Below, piece by piece: positions 43,635 to 51,964 of a DNA stretch of 64,000 nt. The stretch is taken from contig NZ_MTSZ01000001.1 in assembly GCF_002118315.1 (NCBI RefSeq), positions 496,001 to 560,000 of the forward strand. Reading direction: 5' to 3'. Under the pieces are notes generated by a model, which saw only the letters and a list, made by a program, of their open reading frames with translations, ran no database searches and had not been told where the DNA came from. Both the position numbers and the translations under genes were made by a program. The stretch is from Kiloniella majae. GTDB taxonomy: Bacteria > Pseudomonadota > Alphaproteobacteria > Kiloniellales > Kiloniellaceae. Position 1 is the first letter of the stretch; each line of letters begins with the position of its first letter.

Positions 43635-44504
43635 ATGCAGGGGGAAATTGATCAGCTTTTAGTGTTGTCATCTGCAGTCAATGCCATAGCCCAGAAAGAA
43701 CCACTTCGACTGCCCGCGGCACAGGCCAAAAGGCTTCGGCATACAGAAGATCTGACCTTCGTGGATCTTTGCAAAAAAAACGATGGTACAGTCAAAGAAC
43801 AGATCCGCTTTACAAAGCTATCCCACTGGCTTGAAGATCTGTGCAACCGGAAGGTTTCAGCCGCATGGCTGGTCTGGCAACCTCAGCATGAAACAACACC
43901 ATCCGAGCAAACAACAGAAACCTATATCCAGCCCGAACATATGAAGGTCGCTTTTGCCGGGGCAACAAAGTCCTGGTCACTTATCGCAACCGGCCCGGAT
44001 TTTACCGAGCACTGGCAGTCTAGTTGGGGACAGGCAAGTTGGGGACTTCAGGACGACAGGGAAAAACAACAGAATATATGGCAAGTTCGATACGATTGCA
44101 TACAAAAAACGGATCAGGAAACACCCCGACCCACTATCGATCTGGCACAGGAAATCGCTCGATTAGATAAAGTGTTACGTGCAATGACAACACTGGCTGG
44201 CCAGTTGGATCATGGCAACTGGCCAGCAGTTTTTAACAAGACAATTGACGCGTTGGAAGGCAAAAAAGGCACCGCTCTGCCCCCGGCCATAAGACCACCT
44301 TACTACGCAGCTTACTCCAAAGACGCCCACCGTTTACTGGCTGCCATTTATAGCGGTTGGGTCTTTGGTGGCATGGGATCATGGAATGATGTCTTCTTCC
44401 CCAACCCCGAAGATCAGGCCAATTATGACCGCCTGACACCGGAACTCTATCAATCCCTGTGCCGGGCGATCATGGCGATTAGTTGCAGTTTTCAGAGACC
44501 ATAA
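43635..44504 (+). CDS. Hypothetical protein
   Basis: A 289-residue cytoplasmic protein, rich in Trp, Gln and His, without membrane segments. Residues 1-90 form an alpha/beta region with a Lys/Arg-rich stretch, about 100-160 is Trp-rich (KSWSLIATGPDFTEHWQSSWGQASWGL) and the rest is helical with WVFGGMGSWNDV (about 237-248). I recognise no family. It sits between the Sel1 array and the phage-like region and converges on the latter, so it could be a cargo gene or a housekeeping orphan. Confidence 0.65.
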   Translation: MQGEIDQLLVLSSAVNAIAQKEPLRLPAAQAKRLRHTEDLTFVDLCKKNDGTVKEQIRFTKLSHWLEDLCNRKVSAAWLVWQPQHETTPSEQTTETYIQPEHMKVAFAGATKSWSLIATGPDFTEHWQSSWGQASWGLQDDREKQQNIWQVRYDCIQKTDQETPRPTIDLAQEIARLDKVLRAMTTLAGQLDHGNWPAVFNKTIDALEGKKGTALPPAIRPPYYAAYSKDAHRLLAAIYSGWVFGGMGSWNDVFFPNPEDQANYDRLTPELYQSLCRAIMAISCSFQRP

Positions 44505-44576
44505 CGTCTAACATCAATCGCAATTGGAAGATGCCTGTCTCGCAGCTGCCTTGCCTTCACCCCTCTTCCTTGATCG

Positions 44577-45140
44577 TTATTCTCTTTCTTGTCTTTCTCT
44601 TTGCTCTCTGGCTTTGTATTCCTTGGCGCGCCATTGATCCAGTTGGTCCAGACATTCGGCAAGCGTGACGGTTTGGACCCTTGGCATCTGTTGATCTTTG
44701 CACAAGAAGCGGAGTGATTGCGTGACCACAGCGGGCAAGCCGCGCAGGTATCGGTGGTAAAGCGACCGCAGTTCTGCTTCTTCGTCACTCATTTCTGCAC
44801 CGTAGCCTTTGGTCCCACCAGAAAAAGGCTCATAGCGGGCCACCCCTTCAGAATGGTAGAGAAACTCATAAAGCTCCATAAGCCAAAACCCATTGTCCCG
44901 ACGACGTTCTGCCCGCCGATCCCGGCTGTTCTTGGGGCCAAGAACACCGCGGTCATACAACTGTTCCAGCAAATTCACAGCATCCCTTCCGTGAGCTTGC
45001 AGGGTTTTAGTTTTTTTATCCTGACCTACATTTTTTGGAACTGTCTTTTTTGGAGGCATGCTTTCAGTTAGGGTATTCATATTTCCAGTGTTATTTTTTG
45101 TTGATCGTACCGATTTTACAATTCCCATAGCTTTTCCCAT
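44577..45140 (-). CDS. Hypothetical protein of the phage-like early region
   Basis: About 187 residues, charged, with a disordered N-terminus and a Glu/Arg-rich C-terminal tail. The centre has a helical layout (DNGFWLMELYEFLYHSEGVA, EEAELRSLYHRYLRGLPAV, then TVTLAECLDQLDQW) that could be a DNA-binding module like phage antitermination or DUF6456-type proteins, but this is only a weak resemblance. It is the last gene of the minus-strand phage-like operon. ATG 45140 is chosen; ATG 45128 is an alternative. Confidence 0.65.
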   Translation of the reverse strand: MGKAMGIVKSVRSTKNNTGNMNTLTESMPPKKTVPKNVGQDKKTKTLQAHGRDAVNLLEQLYDRGVLGPKNSRDRRAERRRDNGFWLMELYEFLYHSEGVARYEPFSGGTKGYGAEMSDEEAELRSLYHRYLRGLPAVVTQSLRFLCKDQQMPRVQTVTLAECLDQLDQWRAKEYKAREQRERQERE

Positions 45141-45236
45141 ATCCAAAATTATCCCTTCCGCTATCGTTGACTTGATGCTTCATCGGAAGCCTTTTTCTTT
45201 ACTCCTCCCGATAATTTTCTAAGTGCAGGTCATCTC

Positions 45237-45299
45237 CCTATTGATCATCTGGCCTATTGATCATCTGGCCTATTGATCATCTGCCTATTGATCATCTGG
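45237..45299. repeat. Four tandem 16-bp repeats across a stop codon
   Basis: The unit CCTATTGATCATCTGG occurs at 45237-45252, 45253-45268, 45269-45283 (one base short) and 45284-45299. The last copy contains the end and stop codon of the phage-like gene at 45285-45701 (minus strand CCA GAT GAT CAA TAG). The others lie after the stop. Confidence 0.9.
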
Positions 45300-45701
45300 A
45301 TGCAACTTGTTCAAAAAGTCACCTAATGCTTTGGGACCATTGTTATACCGCCGCTCTTTTTCACTCCGCACCGGAATCATGTTATCGTGAGCTTTCAAGT
45401 CACGAAGCAGACGCTGACGCAGGTCCTGTATGGGGGTAACAAGCCCCTCCAGCGTTCCCCAGTCCGGCCACCATTTTTGCCGTCCGGCGTCCTGCAAAGC
45501 CTGTAACACGCAATCAGCAGGAAACCGGGTCAGCTCATCCGCATAGACTTCCAGCTGTAATTCCAGTGAAGCTGCATCCATATTGCGGCTGTTGGTTTTG
45601 ACCTTGAGCTTGAGCAGCTCGCGCATGATCTCTACCCGTGACAAAGGCGCCAGAGACAAGGACAGAATACGCTCAACTTCATTCTGCTGTTCCATCGTCA
45701 T
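45285..45701 (-). CDS. Phage-like protein of the replication region
   Basis: About 138 residues, no membrane segment. The segment LTRFPADCVLQALQDAGRQKWWPDWGTLEGLV (shown in part; residues about 56-87) matches the pattern of small proteins that follow replication genes in alphaproteobacterial prophages. The open frame extends upstream to 46037, but that part overlaps the next gene in another frame. ATG 45701 (then ACG ATG) is chosen because similarity and normal composition begin there, and it overlaps the preceding gene by 23 bp, giving translational coupling. The stop lies in a four-copy 16-bp repeat. Confidence 0.72.
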   Translation of the reverse strand: MTMEQQNEVERILSLSLAPLSRVEIMRELLKLKVKTNSRNMDAASLELQLEVYADELTRFPADCVLQALQDAGRQKWWPDWGTLEGLVTPIQDLRQRLLRDLKAHDNMIPVRSEKERRYNNGPKALGDFLNKLHPDDQ

Positions 45702-46779
45702 AGACTTGGGAAAGATCACGTCCACCAACCTGTCCAGACTGCCCCCGCCCCTGGGAAATATCGTCCTGTATTTCAGCACGACCGAGGACCCGAGCACCGA
45801 TTTCACCGAGGTTAAAACCCCCTGATCGTTGTCCGCCACCCGTTGCCCCCGACGAATAGCTTCTGCCAGTCGACTGGCGGCCAAACGTATTGTTGCTGGA
45901 TTTACCAACCGCTGATCTGTTTCCGCTCTGGAAACGCAAGATCCAGTTTTGCCAGGTTCGATGCCAGTCGATCTTGCAGGCCCTGCGTCCGCCAAGACTG
46001 GTCCAGTAGTTTCTGAATTTAAGGGCTTCTGTGGCAATGTCTTCTTCCTCTAGTCCACGGTTGCGGGCAAAGTCCTGATCCCGTTGATTGGGCACCCAGT
46101 CTGTCTCAAGGCGACAGGCTCTCCTGGTTTGCCCAGATTGCTCTTTCCGGGATTGCTTTTCCCGATCCAAACCCCGATCATGAGGGGACTTAACTCCCTT
46201 GGGAGTTAAGGGGAGAGTCTGGTCTCTGGCTTCTGGACTCTGGGGTTTATCGCTCCCCTTATCGCCTACATTATCGTTTCGCTTATGCTCTCTAATATCC
46301 TCTATAATATCTGTGGCCTTATGCTCTTGCCTTGTCCGACGCTTAACCCGTGGCGTCTTTTCCCTTTTAGACGAAGGGCTTGACCCAGAAGTAAAAACGG
46401 CGTTTTCACCAACCGAGGCTTTACCAGACACAAGAGATGGGTTCCCCCCTTTACGCCCGTTGCTACGGGCAACAGAAGATTTCTTCAAATCGCGCAGCAT
46501 CCGACGCGAATACAATCGGCCTTTGCGATCCCGGCTGAAAACCCCCGCCTCTTCCAGTTCACCAAGCAAAGCGGTGATTTCCTGAGGCGTTGATCCAGAC
46601 AGGGACGCAAGAGCCGACGTTGTGACGATGCTGCCATTGATCTCTAAATATCCCCCGGCCTCGTGCATGATACAAATCATCTCAAGCCACAGCCCTCGCG
46701 CCGCCAGGGAACAGAGCTTCAAGCCCACATCCGCCCGCCAGTCCGTCGGAAAAAACTTGAACCAAGGAAGTTTGCTCAT
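45679..46779 (-). CDS. Phage-like replication protein (DUF1376-like plus DnaT-like)
   Basis: A 366-residue protein. The N-terminal ~95 residues (LPWFKFFPTDWRADVGLKLC, then AARGLWLEMICIMHEAGGYL) are a winged-helix of the type often found at the N-terminus of phage replication initiators. A long charged linker (about 100-235) follows. The segment DWVPNQRDQDFARNRGL ... KFRNYWTSLGG ... DWHRTWQNWI (about 236-285) resembles the DnaT DNA-binding domain, which helps load the replicative helicase. The C-terminus is Gly/Ser/Arg-rich and likely disordered. GAGGG precedes ATG 46779. It is the main replication gene of the phage-like region. Confidence 0.78.
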   Translation of the reverse strand: MSKLPWFKFFPTDWRADVGLKLCSLAARGLWLEMICIMHEAGGYLEINGSIVTTSALASLSGSTPQEITALLGELEEAGVFSRDRKGRLYSRRMLRDLKKSSVARSNGRKGGNPSLVSGKASVGENAVFTSGSSPSSKREKTPRVKRRTRQEHKATDIIEDIREHKRNDNVGDKGSDKPQSPEARDQTLPLTPKGVKSPHDRGLDREKQSRKEQSGQTRRACRLETDWVPNQRDQDFARNRGLEEEDIATEALKFRNYWTSLGGRRACKIDWHRTWQNWILRFQSGNRSAVGKSSNNTFGRQSTGRSYSSGATGGGQRSGGFNLGEIGARVLGRAEIQDDISQGRGQSGQVGGRDLSQVYDDGTAE

Positions 46780-46804
46780 AGATAAACCCTCTGCTTCGTC
46801 ATCA

Positions 46805-47416
46805 TCAATAGAGCCCCATTGTCAGATCTGAAAGACCAGAGCCATCTGTGTCGCCTTCGGGGGTGTAGGGGTTATCCGGGTCCTGCCAGGCCGGGGTCAG
46901 CTTGCAATCGCCGCATATACGCATGCCGATCCATTCGCTTTTAAAGCTCTGCTGGCAAGAAAGGCATTTGCGTTCTTTACTGGTGCTTTGGTGACCACTT
47001 TGACTGTCGGGGCGGGAATGCTGGCTGGTTTTGCGGGCATAGCGTTTGACCTTTTCAATACGCGCAGGATCAACCCGCAAAATCACATAACGATCACGGT
47101 GCGGACCAAGGCACTGGATCACACCCTTTGCCACCAGTTCCTGTATATGCTTGGGAAAGGAGTTCACCTTTGCCATACCGCTATTTATTTTCAACACCCC
47201 ATAGGACAGTTCCTGCCCCGGTGCATCGGCCAGTGCTTTAAAAACAGCATAAGGAGTTGGTGTTAATTGAATTTTTTCATCAATGCTATTGTCTTTGGCC
47301 GTTTTATATTTCGGAGTTTGCTGTTTAAGATCTCGCGTTTCGGATCCCTTGGGTTGGGTGAGTGAAAATCCGATAGAAAGATCCGGTTGCAGGTCTTCGG
47401 CAGGTGTATATTTCAT
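46805..47416 (-). CDS. Phage-like protein with winged helix and zinc ribbon
   Basis: A 203-residue protein. Residues about 50-120 look like a winged helix (ALADAPGQELSYGVLKI, then FPKHIQELVAKGVIQCLGP). The C-terminal part has a zinc-ribbon-like CLSCQQSF ... ICGDCK (two CxxC pairs, about 150-170). It lies 25 bp upstream of the replication gene and belongs to the same operon. Probably a DNA-binding accessory factor; no precise family is recognised. Confidence 0.72.
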   Translation of the reverse strand: MKYTPAEDLQPDLSIGFSLTQPKGSETRDLKQQTPKYKTAKDNSIDEKIQLTPTPYAVFKALADAPGQELSYGVLKINSGMAKVNSFPKHIQELVAKGVIQCLGPHRDRYVILRVDPARIEKVKRYARKTSQHSRPDSQSGHQSTSKERKCLSCQQSFKSEWIGMRICGDCKLTPAWQDPDNPYTPEGDTDGSGLSDLTMGLY

Positions 47417-47461
47417 ATGACGATCTATCCCTTATCTATATTTCCCTGTTGGGAGTTTTGC

Positions 47462-47758
47462 TCAGTTCTTTGCATGTCTTGATGATGATTGATTGGGCTG
47501 GTGATGATTGGTGATGACGAAATCCTTTTTCCCTGAGATTTGGCTTTCTCTGGGCTTGATTTCTGTGGAACTTTGTTTCTGTGGGGCTTTGTTTCTGTGG
47601 GGCTTTGTTTCTGTGGGGCTTGGCTCCGCTAAATCAATCTCCTCACCTTTTGCTTCTTGCCTCAGGCGTGGGGGAAGTACCTCTGGCAGATGGATCAAGT
47701 CCCCCATCTTTTTGACTTGCTGGCGGTAAAAAACCTGCCAATCATTCCGGTTAGTCAT
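47462..47758 (-). CDS. Small phage-like protein with internal 16-bp repeats
   Basis: About 98 residues. The N-terminal 40 (MTNRNDWQVFYRQQVKKMGD ...) look globular and helical; the C-terminal half is a polar, disordered Lys/Gln/Thr/Pro-rich tail. ATG 47758 has GGGGG just upstream and is preferred to a TTG-initiated frame from 47935. The tail is coded by four copies of a 16-bp unit read in three frames, see the repeat entry. It is the first gene of the minus-strand operon under the predicted repressor-controlled promoter. Confidence 0.6.
   Translation of the reverse strand: MTNRNDWQVFYRQQVKKMGDLIHLPEVLPPRLRQEAKGEEIDLAEPSPTETKPHRNKAPQKQSSTEIKPRESQISGKKDFVITNHHQPNQSSSRHAKN
47560..47623. repeat. 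Four tandem 16-bp repeats inside a gene, read in all three frames
   Basis: Units TTTCTGTGGAACTTTG (47560-47575), TTTCTGTGGGGCTTTG (47576-47591), the same again (47592-47607) and TTTCTGTGGGGCTTGG (47608-47623). Because 16 is not a multiple of three, each copy is read in a different frame, giving TETKP, HRNKAP and QKQSS from the same DNA. Three units restore the frame. Confidence 0.9.
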
Positions 47759-48036
47759 CCATCCCCCTCTTTGAGCCTCAACGACCATCTCTGATCGCTT
47801 TTTATTGCAAAGTACGAAAAACAATATAAATTGTTCATGATTTGTTCTTTGTTTAGCGCGAAAAGTTTCCTTTTTGGAAACCTCCGCGGCAACAATTTTA
47901 ACGATATTCAAGCGAGGCAAAAAATCAGCGAACAAAAAAATTCAGCATCGACAAAGACGATTACCACTTGATAATGTACTCTGAAACAATGAGGTAGATA
48001 GCAACTAATTCAGTTTCTGCTTGACTTGATGAAGCA

Positions 48037-48065
48037 AATGTATCCATAGTGGAAACTGAAGTCAA
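48037..48065 (-). promoter_or_regulatory. Predicted early promoter overlapped by an operator
   Basis: On the minus strand TTGACT (48065-48060) and TACATT (48042-48037) are separated by 17 bp and point toward the phage-like operon. The palindrome at 48040-48056 lies in the spacer, so a bound repressor would block RNA polymerase. Confidence 0.5.
48040..48056. promoter_or_regulatory. Operator 1 for the S24-type repressor
   Basis: GTATCCA-TAG-TGGAAAC is a 17-bp palindrome with one mismatched pair. It matches operator 2 in layout (GTWTMCA-N3-TGKAWAC). Confidence 0.6.
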
Positions 48066-48072
48066 GAAAAAT

Positions 48073-48089
48073 GTATCCATTTTGTAAAC
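48073..48089. promoter_or_regulatory. Operator 2 for the S24-type repressor
   Basis: GTATCCA-TTT-TGTAAAC is a 17-bp palindrome like operator 1, 33 bp away centre to centre, about three helical turns, so that two dimers would bind on the same face. Confidence 0.6.
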
Positions 48090-48262
48090 TTATTTTTATC
48101 TCTTTTGGATACTTATGAATTGACATCAAATGAAGAGAACAATCGAAAAGCGCTTTAAATAGCCGAACCTAACGTCGGGTATAACCCAAGTACAAATAAG
48201 TGCTTTTTTGAACAATTAAGTGCGGTAGATAAACAAACAGGATAAATCGTCAGGCTGATGAT

Positions 48263-49066
48263 ATGGAAAACAGAATCAAGGAAATACGCACTGAAAAGGG
48301 CATGACCCTGCAACAGGTTGCGGACAAAGCCGGAACGACCAAGGCACAGGTGATGAAGCTGGAAAAAGGCGACCGGCGTTTAACCGATGTCTGGATGGTA
48401 CGACTTTCCATCGCCATGTCCTGTGACCCGAAAGAGCTGCTCAGCACCAATCGCACGGCCCGCCAATCACTTGATGTCGATAGCCCGAAAGCTTCGGATA
48501 GATCAGATGACTTCACGATCAAACCTGATAGTTTTGATAGCGAAGATACGCCTTCGGAAATACGGAAATCATCAAAAAGAGCAATATCTTCCCCCCTCCC
48601 CCCTGCCCCCGGTTGTGAAGCTGTTGCTGAAATTGCCGTGCGTGGAGGTATGGGTGGCGGAGGTGAAGCCGGTGTTTCCTACAGCGATGATGGACAGGGT
48701 GGCGTTGCCATTGCCGATGATGTCAAAGGCAACTGGTTCCTGCCCACAGATTACCTGCGCTCAGAATTGAGCGTCAGCCCCGTAGCTGCACGTATTATCG
48801 AAGTTCAGGGTGATTCTATGACCCCGACACTTGTGTCCGGTGACCGCGTTATGATTGATACCAATGACCAGCGCCCGACCCCACCAGGTATCTTTGCCCT
48901 CTGGGACGGTTTTGGTGTCGTGGTTAAACGACTGGAGCTCATCCCCAATTCGGACCCGCCCCTCCTGCGTATCAGTTCCGATAACACCAACCACAACGAG
49001 TATCAGCGCACCATCGAAGAAGTAAATATCATTGGTCGCGTTGTCTGGTATGGCCGCCGGATGTAA
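48263..49066 (+). CDS. CI/LexA-type phage repressor (XRE HTH plus S24 peptidase)
   Basis: A 267-residue protein. An N-terminal XRE helix-turn-helix (MTLQQVADKAGTTKAQVMKL, about 14-33) is joined by a Ser/Pro-rich linker (about 65-115) to a C-terminal S24 peptidase domain with the Ser185 (VQGDSMTPTL) and Lys222 (VVVKRLEL) dyad. An Ala136-Gly137 bond in the Gly-rich segment before the catalytic domain is a candidate self-cleavage site, so RecA-stimulated inactivation is likely. It faces the phage-like operon. This is a standard lysogeny repressor or a domesticated copy. Confidence 0.9.
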   Translation: MENRIKEIRTEKGMTLQQVADKAGTTKAQVMKLEKGDRRLTDVWMVRLSIAMSCDPKELLSTNRTARQSLDVDSPKASDRSDDFTIKPDSFDSEDTPSEIRKSSKRAISSPLPPAPGCEAVAEIAVRGGMGGGGEAGVSYSDDGQGGVAIADDVKGNWFLPTDYLRSELSVSPVAARIIEVQGDSMTPTLVSGDRVMIDTNDQRPTPPGIFALWDGFGVVVKRLELIPNSDPPLLRISSDNTNHNEYQRTIEEVNIIGRVVWYGRRM

Positions 49067-49302
49067 ATATATCAGATAAGATTTACCGGGAACAATCCGA
49101 TTAAAAGGAGAGGTCGCATTTTTCCCTAGACGACAACTATGACGTTTAATAAGGTCGTTTAATTATTATAATCAAAACAATTCCCCATCACGCTCCCCAA
49201 ATGGGGGATGTCTCTTTGCAGCCTAAGTATACACTTGAACAATAGAATACTCTTTTTAGCAAAAATAACCGCTTACCATCCTGACGATTAGAAAAATCGC
49301 AT

Positions 49303-49800
49303 ATGAGTTACAAAACATTTCGCCTGATTATTGGCCTCTATTGGGGCCTTGTGAGCTATCTCTTCACCCTCTTGGTCATGGGCTTAGGGGCAGATCGGCT
49401 ATATCCGCAACCTTCATTTCAGGAACTCTTGAGCTTTAAGCAACTCATCGTATTCCTGATCGCCTTTCCGGTGGGGTATCTTGCCCTCCCCCGTTTTCTG
49501 AATAATTTTCAAGGTGCCAACCGTCGGGCGTTCATCGGTGGTATGCTTTGCTTTTCCTTGGCGATGCTTATTGCTAATTCCGTCTTTGTGCTCACAGACG
49601 GTTATTCAGAATTATATTTCCTTGGGCCGGAACTTTCAGGTTTATCAAAGGTGCTTTTCCATCTTTCCGGCACTTTGATTTCATCCGCCATCATCTCGCC
49701 ACTCGGTGGCCTCTTTGCCCTTGTAGCTTTGTGGATACTCCCAATACCTGCCCAGAAACCGTTCCTGTCACACAGGCCGGAACGTGTCTCAGCAAAATAA
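49303..49800 (+). CDS. Four-helix membrane protein of unknown function
   Basis: A 165-residue integral membrane protein with about four hydrophobic segments (about 8-28, 47-62, 74-95, 114-150). No motif is recognised. It lies 237 bp after the phage-like repressor and 30 bp before a second four-helix protein, with which it is probably co-transcribed. Confidence 0.65.
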   Translation: MSYKTFRLIIGLYWGLVSYLFTLLVMGLGADRLYPQPSFQELLSFKQLIVFLIAFPVGYLALPRFLNNFQGANRRAFIGGMLCFSLAMLIANSVFVLTDGYSELYFLGPELSGLSKVLFHLSGTLISSAIISPLGGLFALVALWILPIPAQKPFLSHRPERVSAK

Positions 49801-49830
49801 CTCAGGTCATCAGAACAAAAAGCTATCACC

Positions 49831-50304
49831 ATGAACCCTAAATTCACTTTACCAGAGCGTATTTACAGCAGCCTTTATTTTGGTGTTATTGCAACTTTGT
49901 CATTGGCTATAATTATTAGAGAACCTGGTTTTCTAAGCGCGGTTTTTATCGGGGGTCTTTGTGGCGGATTTATTATCCCCGCCTATATTATAAACCCCAC
50001 AAAATTCACCATAAAACGCGCACTTGGTGCCGGAGCACTGACAACGCTGAGCTCGGCCCTCATCACCGCGCTGCTGGTTGGTATTTTTTATGATAACGAC
50101 CTCGAATTCCCGGATGCAAAAAATTACGATCTCATTGGCATTCTAGAACGCCTTCGGCGCTCTCTCGTTTTCATGGCATTTGCCGCCGCCTTTGCCATCC
50201 CCTACAGCCTGATCGGTGCCCCCGCTGCCCTTCTTCTCTCTCACCTGATCGCCAAACACAGAAAAAAGATCGCCCCGGAAATAGAACCGGATGTCTTTGA
50301 ATGA
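49831..50304 (+). CDS. Four-helix membrane protein of unknown function
   Basis: A 157-residue integral membrane protein with about four hydrophobic segments (about 15-27, 33-53, 64-88, 112-140) and a charged C-terminal tail. It follows the similar-sized membrane gene by 30 bp. The two share topology and size but no obvious sequence identity, so common ancestry is only a possibility. No family recognised. Confidence 0.65.
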   Translation: MNPKFTLPERIYSSLYFGVIATLSLAIIIREPGFLSAVFIGGLCGGFIIPAYIINPTKFTIKRALGAGALTTLSSALITALLVGIFYDNDLEFPDAKNYDLIGILERLRRSLVFMAFAAAFAIPYSLIGAPAALLLSHLIAKHRKKIAPEIEPDVFE

Positions 50305-50430
50305 GCACAAGACCTAAAATAGAAGCCCGGTCACCAATAAAACGATAATTATAATCCCTTTGATACTTTGTATGCCTTCTGATTCTGCGGATAGAATTAT
50401 TGCCCGTTAACCAGTAGAAGGATCAGGATA

Positions 50431-50859
50431 GTGGTGCAATCTCTCTCTCAAGGTATTTCTTCTGCTCGCTCTTTATCTACACACTCCATCATTCCTTCCG
50501 CAAAGCTTGAGCTCACCTACCCCTATTTTTGTGGCACGCGGGTCGCAGCCGAATTTGATGCGCGCGTGACCATTGGCCTGGAAGACAATGTACTTGTGTT
50601 GGGGGAAGTCGATCTCTTTGGCTATGACGACAAACATCAAGGGGCCTACGAAAGTTGTGCCGATATATCCCTTTGCGAGCAGATCCGAAATTACGTGGAA
50701 AACTCAATCATAGAAAGGACGCGGGCACTTGAACACCTGCAACAGCAAAAGGATTTTGAACACAATGCATCACAACCCCCTTCTATTCATAGCAATCAAC
50801 AAGGTTTCGCAAGCTTTGTAAAATCCTATACAGAATGTCTGGCTCCATCCCCGGATTAA
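50431..50859 (+). CDS. Hypothetical protein with GTG start
   Basis: A 142-residue protein starting with GTG, with AAGGA upstream. The central part alternates beta strands (LELTYPYFCGTRVAAEFDA, VTIGLEDNVLVLGEVDLFG) and the C-terminal half is helical. No signal peptide or membrane segment is present. It has normal codon use for the window. No family is recognised and neighbours give no clue. Confidence 0.55.
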   Translation: MVQSLSQGISSARSLSTHSIIPSAKLELTYPYFCGTRVAAEFDARVTIGLEDNVLVLGEVDLFGYDDKHQGAYESCADISLCEQIRNYVENSIIERTRALEHLQQQKDFEHNASQPPSIHSNQQGFASFVKSYTECLAPSPD

Positions 50860-50953
50860 GAGCATATAAGGCCCTAAAGAAACCTTGCCACTCATCGATC
50901 GAATGGATCTTTCCATAAGACAAAATTAAGAAACCCGTACCTATAATCAGGCT

Positions 50954-51727
50954 ATGTTAAAGCTTGGCAACACCGCTTTCATTTTCGTCTTACTTTGCAG
51001 TCTGGCAGCAAGCCCTTCGCTGATTTCTATTTCTAAAGCGCAGGAAGACAACGCTGCGCCACAGAGATCATTAAAGCTGGTCACCGAAGAGTATCCTCCG
51101 CTCAATACGATGGATAAAGAAGGCAAGATAACCGGGTCTGCAACGGAACTATTGCGACTTGCAGCCAAAAGCAAAAAAATAGATCTGGATATTGAAATGT
51201 TGCCTTGGAAACGGGCCTATCAAATTGCTTTGAGCTACCACTCTACTTGCATCTACTCAACCTGGCGAACATCAGAGCGGGAAAAAAAATTTCAATGGAT
51301 TGGACCTTTAGGCAATGACGCTTGGTCCTTTTTTGCGCCCAAGAACAAAAATATAAAGATAGTCACGCTCAAAGATACCTATCAATATCGCGTTGGTGGC
51401 ATAGATGGCTGGGCCTTTACGCAGTATCTCCAACACAACAACCACCCTTACCTTGATCTAATTCCTGTAGAAGACGAGACAAATGCCCTAAAATTACAAA
51501 GGGGCCGTATTGATCTTTGGGCAACAGGTCGCATTTCCGGTCATCAAATCATGAAGCAAACAAAGATCGCAGACATTGAAGAAGTTTATGCCGTGCGCGA
51601 AATAGGTTTATGGCTTGCGTGCAACACAGATACTGACCCGAAAATAATTGAAGATCTGCAAAATGCACTGGATCAATTCGAACGCGACGGAACAGCAAAA
51701 AAGATCCGAGCAACATTCAAATTTTAA
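50954..51727 (+). CDS. Exported type 2 solute-binding-like protein (SBP_bac_3)
   Basis: A 257-residue protein with a signal peptide (hydrophobic to about 28, ...ISKAQ). The mature part starts LKLVTEEYPPLNTMDKEG, then MLPWKRAYQIA and RGRIDLWATG, the same landmarks as the solute-binding-like gene at 4089 on the minus strand. No transporter subunits are adjacent. It precedes the chemoreceptor gene by about 240 bp on the same strand, which makes a ligand-presenting role in chemotaxis possible, as known for some periplasmic binding proteins. Confidence 0.82.
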   Translation: MLKLGNTAFIFVLLCSLAASPSLISISKAQEDNAAPQRSLKLVTEEYPPLNTMDKEGKITGSATELLRLAAKSKKIDLDIEMLPWKRAYQIALSYHSTCIYSTWRTSEREKKFQWIGPLGNDAWSFFAPKNKNIKIVTLKDTYQYRVGGIDGWAFTQYLQHNNHPYLDLIPVEDETNALKLQRGRIDLWATGRISGHQIMKQTKIADIEEVYAVREIGLWLACNTDTDPKIIEDLQNALDQFERDGTAKKIRATFKF

Positions 51728-51964
51728 CCCGCGCCCAAGCTCAGGAAACAAGCCAGAGCAACAAGCCATCAAAACAAATTTTGCAACCTCTGTTTGTTAA
51801 TATTTTTTTCACGCAAAAATCATACAATCGTATGTGAATGAGACACCGTGGTGTTTATGTAACGTACCCGGCTCATATTATTTATCACCATAAACATATG
51901 AAATACATCCGGACTATTTTTGCCGAAAAATCTTTCGGGATTAAATCCGGGTGAAGGAGACACC

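Larger units (their letters stand above)
47759..48262. other. Lysogeny-switch-type intergenic region
   Basis: About 500 bp between the divergent repressor and the minus-strand early operon. It contains two 17-bp palindromic operators, a half-site (TGGATAC, 48106-48112), a predicted early promoter on the minus strand and a possible TTGACA -35 (48120-48125) for the repressor gene on the plus strand. Confidence 0.6.

Noticed and set aside
45702-46037. Upstream extension of the 45285 phage-like gene
   Set aside because: This part overlaps the DnaT-like gene in another frame; family-like sequence and a coupled ATG begin only at 45701.
47759-47935. TTG-started N-terminal extension of the 47462 gene
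   Set aside because: No ribosome site before the TTG, whereas ATG 47758 has an excellent one.
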